Source: Mycobacterium sp.
GTDB lineage: Bacteria > Actinomycetota > Actinomycetes > Mycobacteriales > Mycobacteriaceae
Assembly (NCBI GenBank): GCA_018882965.1
Contig: VEQY01000023.1
Location: 1-42,354, forward strand
Length of the DNA stretch: 42,354 nt
Direction of reading: 5' to 3'
Shown in pieces: positions 16,661 through 22,841 of this stretch (position 1 is its first letter; the number at the start of each line of letters is the position of its first letter). The position numbers and the translations under genes were made by a program. Below the pieces are notes generated by a model. It did no database searches and was not told the DNA's origin. It saw nothing but the letters and a program-made list of their open reading frames with translations.

Positions 16661-17808
16661 TGGCTGTTTGCTGCCCGGTTTGCGACAAGCCACTGGGTGA
16701 TCCGCTCTACCGCAGCACTCACGGGTCCAGCCTCGATTCGCTTGGACGTGTCCTGCCCTTCGAGACTCGAGTTCACCATTGCCCAACCTGCAATCATGTC
16801 GCTACGGAGCCAATTCCTGACCTAGAGCGCTACTACGCTGACAATTATCGGATCAGCCTAGGCAGTGATGAGGAAGACCAACTATACGAGGTAGTCGGAG
16901 ACAAGAAGATTTTCCGAACGGATCATCAAGCGAAACTGCTCACCGAGTTAGTAGATTGGCACCCAGGTATGAAGGTTCTGGACTATGGCTGCGCTAAGGC
17001 TTCAACATTTCGCAAAGCATTAACCGATCTGCCTGCAATCGAACTTAGCCTCTTTGACGTCAGCCATGACTACCGGATGTTCTGGGACTCTTTTGTACCG
17101 CAGGAGCGCCAAGCTGTAGACGTGCTACCTATTGAATGGGAAAGCCGCTTCGACCTGGTGACTTCCTTCTTCTCACTTGAGCACATCGCGAATCCTCGCC
17201 ACGCTCTCCAAGAGATCGCGTCCCTTCTGACAAATGATGGACACCTTTACCTCGTCGTGCCGGACATGTTCGCTAATCCTGGTGACTTCGTAGTGCTCGA
17301 CCATGTGAACCACTTCACTAGAGCTTCCCTTGCGCGACTGATCACGGACGCCGGCCTGAGTATCTCTTGGGTCCGCAGCGACGTACACCGCGGTGCGCTG
17401 GTGGCCCTAGCCTCTAACGGGAACAAAACACAAGATCCGGTCTTAGATTCTGGGGAAGATCATGATGTCCACGTCCTCAGCGATTGGTGGAATCGTATCG
17501 TAGGTCGCATTCTCGCTAGGGAGAGGGAGAGCAACAGCCTTTCAGGGATTTACGGTGCCGGGTTCTACGGTAGCTTCATTTTTGCTTGCCTAGAGAATCC
17601 CGGACGAGTGCAATGCTTCCTCGATAACAATCCCTTCCTCCACAACCGGCTTCATCTGGGCCTTCCAGTACTTAGGCCAATGGCCTGTCCACCTGCGGTA
17701 AAGGATTTGTGGATCGGCCTTAATCCGCTACACGCCCGACGCATCATGGCTGACATGGATCTCGGCGACGCGTCACCGCGCGAGCTTCACCTGGCAGAGG
17801 AAACATAA
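16660..17808 (+). CDS. zinc-ribbon class I SAM methyltransferase (second C-methyltransferase-like)
   Basis: A 382-residue protein with N-terminal paired cysteines (CCPVC at 4-8, CPTC at 41-44), a SAM-binding core with MKVLDYGCAKAS, the acidic strand SLFDVSHDYR and FDLVTSFFSLEHIANP, and a C-terminal Rossmann-like part (IYGAGFYGSFIFACLENP, then CFLDNNPFLHN). The layout parallels the C-methyltransferase at 13204-14427, but the YHEHFSY catalytic segment is replaced by VLDHVNHFTRASL. It may be a C- or O-methyltransferase for the cluster's sugar or acyl group. The start at 16660 overlaps the PhyH stop; the stop TAA overlaps the next ATG (TAATG). Two such enzymes in one operon suggest two methylation events on the product. 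Confidence 0.8.
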   Translation: MAVCCPVCDKPLGDPLYRSTHGSSLDSLGRVLPFETRVHHCPTCNHVATEPIPDLERYYADNYRISLGSDEEDQLYEVVGDKKIFRTDHQAKLLTELVDWHPGMKVLDYGCAKASTFRKALTDLPAIELSLFDVSHDYRMFWDSFVPQERQAVDVLPIEWESRFDLVTSFFSLEHIANPRHALQEIASLLTNDGHLYLVVPDMFANPGDFVVLDHVNHFTRASLARLITDAGLSISWVRSDVHRGALVALASNGNKTQDPVLDSGEDHDVHVLSDWWNRIVGRILARERESNSLSGIYGAGFYGSFIFACLENPGRVQCFLDNNPFLHNRLHLGLPVLRPMACPPAVKDLWIGLNPLHARRIMADMDLGDASPRELHLAEET

Positions 17809-18323
17809 TGTTGTCTACCAGTAACGTACTTTTACGGCCATGGCGTGACACGGACCTTTCTGCCCTCTGCGATTTGCGGAACGACGTCATGCTTCAGCGG
17901 AATATGATGTCTCGGGCGCGAGGAAGCTCACTTGACGCGACACGCGACTGGCTCAAAAGACGGACCGCAGAGCACTACGGGATGCTTCTGATAATCGTCA
18001 GCCCCGGCGATGAGGAGACGGTGCGCGGGTTCATTCAATTGACTGCCGATGGTGCGATCTCGGGATCGGCGATGCTGGGAATCTGCGTCTCGCCCTCATG
18101 GCATGGCACAGAGGTTGCCGCAGACGCACTTGCGCTCGTGGCGCAGCATGCGCGAGACGTACTCTGTCTCAGAAAAATAATTCTGGAGGTTTTGACCACT
18201 AATGATCGTGCCGTTGCTTTCTATCTCAAACATGACTTCCGTGAAGTAGGCGTGCTGCGGAACCACTTCCTCTGGGCTGGTGAGTGGCTCGACGTCACGG
18301 TGATGGAACGTCTCCTCGTATGA
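17808..18323 (+). CDS. GNAT-family N-acyltransferase, likely for an amino sugar
   Basis: A 171-residue GNAT protein of the RimJ/RimL-like group. It begins with the beta strand VLLRPWRDTDLSALCDLRND, has GICVSPSWHGTEVAADALALVAQHAR as the acyl-CoA pyrophosphate-binding region, and ends KIILEVLTTNDRAVAFYLKHDFREVGVLRNHFL, the typical beta5-alpha4 segment. Located after a sugar aminotransferase, it most likely transfers an acyl group from acyl-CoA to the sugar amine; N-terminal protein acetylation is less likely in this context. The acyl donor is unknown. Its stop overlaps the WbqC-like gene's start (ATGA). Confidence 0.82.
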   Translation: MLSTSNVLLRPWRDTDLSALCDLRNDVMLQRNMMSRARGSSLDATRDWLKRRTAEHYGMLLIIVSPGDEETVRGFIQLTADGAISGSAMLGICVSPSWHGTEVAADALALVAQHARDVLCLRKIILEVLTTNDRAVAFYLKHDFREVGVLRNHFLWAGEWLDVTVMERLLV

Positions 18324-19036
18324 ACGTGGTCATATCTCAGCCGATGTATTTCCCATGGGTAGGAATGTTCGAACAAATTGCACTTGCTGATGTTTTTGTC
18401 TTCTACACAGACGTTCAGTATTCCAAAGGCAGTTTTACCAATCGTGTACAGATTAAGACGCGTACTGGCATGAAATGGATGACTGTACCGCTCCAGAACC
18501 ATCGGCTAGGACAGCGAATCGACGAGGTTCTGGTGAAGTCCGTCAGCGACTGGAAACCGCGTCATCTTGCCCTTCTGAGCGAGTCTCTGGATCAGGCCCC
18601 CTTCGTCGCAGATGCTGAAGCTCTGCTGCAGGCCCTGCCCGAGTTTGACACTTGCAATGTCGGTTACTTGTCATCGGTTTCGATGCTGGAAGTGTGCCGC
18701 TATTTCGGCTTAGACCGTGAGACTAGATTCGTTAACATCAACGAGCTGGACGTTGGTGGTGCAGGATCTGAACGTGTCCTTCAAATAGTCAAGTCATTGG
18801 GAGGTTCGCGCTACATTACCGGTGAAGGTGGGCGGCACTATCTCGATCACGAGGCTTTCGAAGCAGCCGGTATTGCCGTTGATTACATGAATTACCAGCG
18901 CTCGCCCTACCCTCAGTTTTTCGGCCCGTTCACCCCATTCGTCTCGATACTCGATCTCGTCGCGCAGTGCGGGCATGCCGGCGTCCACCACATCAATCCA
19001 GAAACAACACCTTGGCGGAGATTTATCAATGAGTGA
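18320..19036 (+). CDS. WbqC-like family protein
   Basis: A 238-residue protein matching the WbqC family found in O-antigen and other surface-glycan clusters. The N-terminal signature ISQPMYFPWVGMFEQIALAD is followed by FVFYTDVQYSKGSF and NRVQIKTRTGMKWMTVPL, with the C-terminal YQRSPYPQFFGPFTPFVSILD. The biochemical role is not established to my knowledge; genome context across bacteria links the family to amino-sugar modification. Here it is translationally coupled to the GNAT gene (ATGA at 18320-18323) and overlaps the following methyltransferase by 8 bases, so it probably acts in the same late sugar-tailoring step. It is the most AT-rich gene of the island (one 60-base line is 38% GC), the clearest sign of foreign origin. 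Confidence 0.85.
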   Translation: MNVVISQPMYFPWVGMFEQIALADVFVFYTDVQYSKGSFTNRVQIKTRTGMKWMTVPLQNHRLGQRIDEVLVKSVSDWKPRHLALLSESLDQAPFVADAEALLQALPEFDTCNVGYLSSVSMLEVCRYFGLDRETRFVNINELDVGGAGSERVLQIVKSLGGSRYITGEGGRHYLDHEAFEAAGIAVDYMNYQRSPYPQFFGPFTPFVSILDLVAQCGHAGVHHINPETTPWRRFINE

Positions 19037-19766
19037 ATTTGACCAATTTCGGGAGGAAGTTCGTCGAAATATTGCAGGACTCCGCGCGGATACTGATGTC
19101 CAAGCATTGTCGCGTATCTGGATTCGAGAGATCGCACGCCACTTCTATGCCTACAACTTCACTTGGATGGGTCGACCAGCTATTCAATTTCCGCAGGACA
19201 TGATTGGCGTGCAGGAACTCGTCTGGCAGCTACGCCCAGACTTGATCATCGAAACTGGTATTGCCCACGGAGGATCCCTGGTTTATTCCGCTTCCTTGCT
19301 TCACTTGCTTGGCGGCGACGGCATTGTGGTGGGAATTGATATTGATATCCGTCCGCACAATCGTCGTGCCATCGAGCAACACCCCATGGCGGATCGAATC
19401 CGAATGGTTGAGGGTTCTTCGGTTGATCCTGCTGTTATTGAGCAGGTCCGAGAATACAGCCGTGGTCGCTCGTCAATCCTGGTGCTTCTCGACTCGAATC
19501 ACACCCACGAGCACGTACTAGCCGAGTTGCGAGCTTATGCCCCGCTTGTCACCCCAAACAGTTACATAGTCGTTTTCGACACGCTGATAGAGGATATGCC
19601 TGCGGACCTGACCCAGGATCGCCCGTGGGGAATCGGCAACAATCCGAAGACGGCGGTGCACGCCTACCTCGCCGAGGACGATCGTTTTGAGATCGACCGT
19701 GATCTGGAATCGAAGTTATTGATAACCGTCGCACCGGACGGATGGCTGCGAAGGACCGCACCCTGA
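19029..19766 (+). CDS. CmcI / rhamnosyl O-methyltransferase family SAM enzyme
   Basis: A 245-residue protein of the CmcI family. It has LIIETGIAHGGSLVYSASLL as the SAM-binding loop, GIDIDIRPHNR as the acidic ribose-binding strand, and ILVLLDSNHTHEHVLAEL with metal-binding acidic/His residues. Mycobacterial relatives O-methylate rhamnosyl residues of phenolic glycolipids and glycopeptidolipids, so a sugar O-methyltransferase is the best guess; the family name cephalosporin hydroxylase is historical. The ATG at 19029 overlaps the WbqC-like stop by 8 bases. It is the last gene of the island and is followed at once by two hairpins. If the kansosamine model is right, this enzyme could add the 2-O-methyl group. 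Confidence 0.82.
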   Translation: MSEFDQFREEVRRNIAGLRADTDVQALSRIWIREIARHFYAYNFTWMGRPAIQFPQDMIGVQELVWQLRPDLIIETGIAHGGSLVYSASLLHLLGGDGIVVGIDIDIRPHNRRAIEQHPMADRIRMVEGSSVDPAVIEQVREYSRGRSSILVLLDSNHTHEHVLAELRAYAPLVTPNSYIVVFDTLIEDMPADLTQDRPWGIGNNPKTAVHAYLAEDDRFEIDRDLESKLLITVAPDGWLRRTAP

Positions 19767-19798
19767 GGAGAAGGCCTCCTCCCGGTTGGCCCCCAACC
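19765..19798 (+). terminator. tandem hairpins closing the sugar operon
   Basis: Two back-to-back inverted repeats follow the last island gene: GAGGAG/CTCCTC (19765-19781, 5-base loop) and GGTTGG/CCAACC (19784-19798, 3-base loop). No T-run follows, which is usual in mycobacteria. The position fits an operon terminator or 3'-end stabiliser. Confidence 0.5.
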
Positions 19799-19820
19799 AC
19801 TCCTCCACAGGTCGCACTTC

Positions 19821-19826
19821 TACCCT
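19821..19826 (+). promoter_or_regulatory. -10 box, likely leaderless promoter of nei
   Basis: TACCCT ends 6 bases before the GTG start of nei at 19833, consistent with a leaderless transcript starting at the GTG. Confidence 0.4.
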
Positions 19827-19832
19827 GACACC

Positions 19833-20594
19833 GTGCCCGAAGGCGACACCATCTTCCGCACCGCCGCCTCCCTGCGTGAGGCGCTGGTCGGCAAGACCCT
19901 GACCCGCTGCGACGTCCGGGTCCCCCGCTACGCCACGACCGACCTCACCGGCCACACCGTCGACGAGGTGCTCAGCCGGGGCAAGCACCTGTTCATCCGG
20001 GTCGGGCCGGCCAGCATCCACTCGCACCTGAAGATGGACGGATCCTGGCGGATCTCGCCGCGCGGCATCCCGGACCACAAGATCCGCATCCTGCTGCGGG
20101 CCGGCAGGACTACCGCCGCCGGGATCGACCTCGGCGTGCTGGAGATCCTCGAACGCGACCACGACATGGACGCCGTCGCCCACCTCGGGCCGGATCTGCT
20201 CGGCGACGACTGGGACCCCGACCGGGCGGCCGGTAACCTCACCACCGACCCTGACCGCCCGCTCGCGGAGGCACTGCTGGATCAGCGGGTGATGGCCGGC
20301 GTCGGCAACGTCTACTGCAACGAGCTGTGCTACGTCTTCGGCCGGCTCCCGACCAGCCGCGTGGGGACTCTGTCTGACCCGCTGCGACTGGTCACCCGCG
20401 CCCGGGACATGCTGTGGGCCAACCGCGCGCGCCGCAACCGCACAACCACTGGAGACACCCGCCCGGGCAGCGAACTCTGGGTCTACGGGCGCGGCGGCCA
20501 TCCGTGCCGGCGCTGCGCCACCCCGATCGTCCGCAGCGCACCCGCACCGAACCCGGAGCGGGTCAGCTACTGGTGCCCGTCCTGCCAGCGCTGA
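19833..20594 (+). CDS. nei: endonuclease VIII / Fpg-family DNA glycosylase
   Basis: A 253-residue base-excision repair glycosylase/AP lyase. The mature N-terminus [13 protein letters not shown] is the Nei signature (catalytic Pro after Met removal, then Glu), unlike the PELPEV of Fpg/MutM. The helix-two-turns-helix segment is [12 protein letters not shown], and the C-terminal zinc finger has four cysteines (PCRRCA and YWCPSCQR). It excises oxidised pyrimidines and nicks at abasic sites. GTG 19833 gives the required Pro at position 2. In M. tuberculosis the equivalent nei follows lhr directly; here the island separates them. Its 3' end overlaps the convergent DUF1269 gene by 32 bases. Confidence 0.94.
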   Translation: MPEGDTIFRTAASLREALVGKTLTRCDVRVPRYATTDLTGHTVDEVLSRGKHLFIRVGPASIHSHLKMDGSWRISPRGIPDHKIRILLRAGRTTAAGIDLGVLEILERDHDMDAVAHLGPDLLGDDWDPDRAAGNLTTDPDRPLAEALLDQRVMAGVGNVYCNELCYVFGRLPTSRVGTLSDPLRLVTRARDMLWANRARRNRTTTGDTRPGSELWVYGRGGHPCRRCATPIVRSAPAPNPERVSYWCPSCQR

Positions 20595-21111
20595 CCTCGG
20601 CGGGCGGCAGCGTCGACATGATCTCCTCGACCGCCGCATCGAGGTCCTTGATCGTCGCGCGGTCAAGTCGCAACTCGGTGACCGTCGTGGCTTGCCACAC
20701 CGAGGACTCGATGGCCGCCCGCCCGTTGGGGTAGGCCAGCGCGACGATGACCGCTGTGCCGGACCGGAGCGCCTCGCCAACCTCGTGGCGCAGTCCGGTG
20801 CGCAGCTCGTGCTCGGCGAAGGCGCCGAGGAACGCCCCGGCGGTCGCACCGGCCACCACGGAGAGCATCAGCGGCGGGGCCAGCAGCCCGAACAGCAGGC
20901 CGATCCCGGCACCGAACACCGCCGCGGTGCGGCCGTGCCGGTTGGCCGCCTCGATCACCTCGGGCTGGCCCTCAGCGCTCTTGGTCACCAGCGCCGCCGC
21001 CCGCGCCTCCATACCGTGCTCGGCCCGGCTCTTGAGTTCCTCGAAGTCCTCGCGCGCGACGGCGATGTCGCCGTACCCGGCGATGATGATCAGCTGATGG
21101 TCGTCGTCCAT
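20563..21111 (-). CDS. DUF1269-family membrane protein
   Basis: A 182-residue protein of unknown function. It has a soluble N-terminal part ([20 protein letters not shown]), a central glycine/alanine-rich hydrophobic hairpin of about 40 residues ([20 protein letters not shown] and [17 protein letters not shown]) able to insert in the membrane, and a C-terminal part ([19 protein letters not shown]) like DUF1269 proteins. The family name is assigned with moderate confidence. The start ATG at 21111 has GAGG about 10 bases upstream. It follows the alpha/beta hydrolase on the same strand with a strong hairpin in between, so it may be partly uncoupled from it. Confidence 0.8.
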   Translation of the reverse strand: MDDDHQLIIIAGYGDIAVAREDFEELKSRAEHGMEARAAALVTKSAEGQPEVIEAANRHGRTAAVFGAGIGLLFGLLAPPLMLSVVAGATAGAFLGAFAEHELRTGLRHEVGEALRSGTAVIVALAYPNGRAAIESSVWQATTVTELRLDRATIKDLDAAVEEIMSTLPPAEVSAGRTGTSS

Positions 21112-21143
21112 GGGCCGATCCTCACGCCCGGTGACGCCGGTCT

Positions 21144-21163
21144 CTAGGGCCGGAAGGCCCTAG
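21144..21163 (-). terminator. 8-bp perfect hairpin at the end of the hydrolase gene
   Basis: CTAGGGCC and GGCCCTAG flank a 4-base loop, and the hydrolase stop codon lies inside the right arm. No T-run follows. On the minus transcript the loop reads TTCC. It probably acts as a terminator or processing/attenuation element between the hydrolase and the DUF1269 gene. Confidence 0.5.
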
Positions 21164-22002
21164 CCCGAGAGTCGTTTGCGCAGAAACGGCGTCAGGTGCC
21201 CGGCCACCTGATCGGGGTCCTCCAGCCAGCACCAGTGACCCAGGCCGGGCAGGATCACGATCTCGACGCGGGGGAACACCCGCACCTGACGGCGGGCCTG
21301 CTCGACCGGGATGTAGGCGTCGGCGTCCCCGAAGATGACCAGCGCGTCATGGTCGCGCTCGCGCAGCCGCGTGGCCAGCTGTTCGGCGTCGGCCGCGCGG
21401 GTGGACCGGTAGAGCCGAAGCACCGCGCGACGGGTCTTGCCCGGCAGCAGGTGATCGGCGAGCACCGCCACCCACTGCGCGGACAGTCCGGGGTTCTCCC
21501 GGGCAAGCTGCGCGCGGACGACAGACGGGCGCAACACCCGCATGGACAGCTCACCCACCAGCGGGGTGCGCCAGATCCGCGCCATCCGGTGCCAGCGATA
21601 GCCCAGTAACACCCCGGTGTTCACGAACGTCACGCTGCCCACCTGCCCGGGGTGGTCGGCCGCCCACGCCGCCGCGAACGGCCCGCCGAAGTCGTGCGCG
21701 ACCAGGTGCACCCGCTCGATGCCGAGCGCGCGGATCACCCCGTCGAGAAACCGCGCGTAGCTGAGCACGCTGTAGTCCCGGTCGGGCCGTTCGTCGGCCG
21801 CCCCGAAGGCCGGCAGATCGGGTGCGACCACCGCCGCGAACTCGGCCACCCGGGTCATCAGCGGCATCCAGTCCGCACCGGCATCGGGATTGCCGTGCAC
21901 GAACACCACCGCCTCGCGCGGCATGCCCCGTGACGCTCCGGGGCCGCCGACAAGAACCGACGTCGTGATGCCCTCGACGGTGATCCTGCGGGTCTCGATC
22001 AT
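21160..22002 (-). CDS. alpha/beta hydrolase with Asp nucleophile
   Basis: A 280-residue alpha/beta hydrolase. The oxyanion loop is FVHGNPDAG (34-42), the nucleophile elbow is VAHDFGGPF with Asp104, the acid region is IFGDADAYIP, and the catalytic His is in LPGLGHWCWLEDP. Asp as nucleophile places it with haloalkane dehalogenases and epoxide hydrolases rather than esterases or lipases; the substrate is unknown. The HDFGG context and the short cap favour an epoxide hydrolase-like activity. The start ATG at 22002 overlaps the stop of the pseudouridine synthase gene (ATGA), so the two are coupled. Confidence 0.86.
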   Translation of the reverse strand: MIETRRITVEGITTSVLVGGPGASRGMPREAVVFVHGNPDAGADWMPLMTRVAEFAAVVAPDLPAFGAADERPDRDYSVLSYARFLDGVIRALGIERVHLVAHDFGGPFAAAWAADHPGQVGSVTFVNTGVLLGYRWHRMARIWRTPLVGELSMRVLRPSVVRAQLARENPGLSAQWVAVLADHLLPGKTRRAVLRLYRSTRAADAEQLATRLRERDHDALVIFGDADAYIPVEQARRQVRVFPRVEIVILPGLGHWCWLEDPDQVAGHLTPFLRKRLSG

Positions 22003-22841
22003 GGGCGCGAGCTTACGAACATCCGCCGCTGCCCGGTCAGCGGGTCATCGAACGCGAGCCGGTGGGCGATCAGCCCCAGCGGCCGGGTGAAGTCGCCCGG
22101 TGCGACGGCCACGATGTCGGGGTAGAGCGGGTCGTTGTCGATCGGGACACCCAACGCCGCCATGTGCACCCGCAACTGGTGGGTGCGGCCCGTGCGCGGC
22201 GTCAGCCGATAGCAGCCACCCCCGAGCGGCTCGACCAGCGTCGTCGCGTTGGGCTCCCCCGGTTCCACGCTCGCCTGCAACACCCCGCGGTGTTTGACGA
22301 TGCGACTGCGGATCAGCTGCGGCCCAGGCAGTTCCGGGCGTGCCGACGACCACGCCAGATAGGTCTTACTCACCTCGCCCCGGGCGAACAGGGTCTGATA
22401 GGCGCCGCGCACCTCACGGCGCGTCGTGAACAACAGCACCCCGGCGGTCAGCCGGTCCAGCCGGTGGGCCGGGCTGAGTTCGGGCAGACCCAGCGCCCGG
22501 CGCAACCGCACCACCGCGGTCTGCACCACATGTTGCCCGCGCGGCATGGTGGCCAGGAAGTGCGGCTTGTCGGCGACGACGATGGTGTCATCGCGGTAGA
22601 GCACCGGGATGTCGAAGGGAACCTCGACCTCGTCGGGAAGCTCGCGGTAGTGGTAGACGACCGCACCGGGCGGCAGCGTGGTGGAGGCGTCGAGGACGGT
22701 CCCGTTCGCGTCGAACACCGCGCCGTCGAGCACCTTCGCCCGGGCTTTCGGGCCGAATCGCCTGCCGAACTCGTCGGCCACGTTGCCGCCCTGCAGTCGC
22801 AGCCGGGCCGGGCCGAGCGCGTCGGCGATCGGCAGGGTCAC
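21999..22841 (-). CDS. RluA/RluD-family RNA pseudouridine synthase
   Basis: A 280-residue pseudouridine synthase. The catalytic motif is HRLDRLTAGVLLF with Asp129, followed by the family elements TYLAW, TLVEPLGGGCYRLTPRTGRTHQLRVHMAALG and an IDNDPLY end. It converts uridines in rRNA or tRNA to pseudouridine; the exact site is not predictable. The start is GTG 22841, which overlaps the glpD stop (GTGA), rather than any of the upstream in-frame codons inside glpD. The equivalent in M. tuberculosis (Rv3300c, from memory) lies in the same glpD2 neighbourhood. It is coupled at both ends, to glpD upstream and the hydrolase downstream. Confidence 0.93.
   Translation of the reverse strand: MTLPIADALGPARLRLQGGNVADEFGRRFGPKARAKVLDGAVFDANGTVLDASTTLPPGAVVYHYRELPDEVEVPFDIPVLYRDDTIVVADKPHFLATMPRGQHVVQTAVVRLRRALGLPELSPAHRLDRLTAGVLLFTTRREVRGAYQTLFARGEVSKTYLAWSSARPELPGPQLIRSRIVKHRGVLQASVEPGEPNATTLVEPLGGGCYRLTPRTGRTHQLRVHMAALGVPIDNDPLYPDIVAVAPGDFTRPLGLIAHRLAFDDPLTGQRRMFVSSRP

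Larger units (their letters stand above)
10786..19832 (+). other. accessory sugar-biosynthesis island inserted between lhr and nei
   Basis: Ten well-supported genes on one strand separate lhr from nei, neighbours in M. tuberculosis (from memory). Single 60-base lines counted by eye give about 65% GC in rfbF (11041), 58% in the PhyH gene (16081), 57% in the GNAT gene (17881) and 38% in the WbqC gene (18361), against 72% in lhr (7501). GC returns to the high level abruptly near 19740. No integrase, transposase, tRNA or clear flanking direct repeat is visible, so the entry mechanism is not evident; homologous recombination through the conserved flanks would suffice. The higher-GC rfbFG part and the AT-richer remainder suggest more than one source. 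Confidence 0.8.

Noticed and set aside
10740..19800. Similar GGAGAAG-like strings near the lhr end and after the last island gene as insertion repeats
   Set aside because: Only a few bases match, in inverted orientation and with mismatches; consistent with chance in GC-rich DNA.
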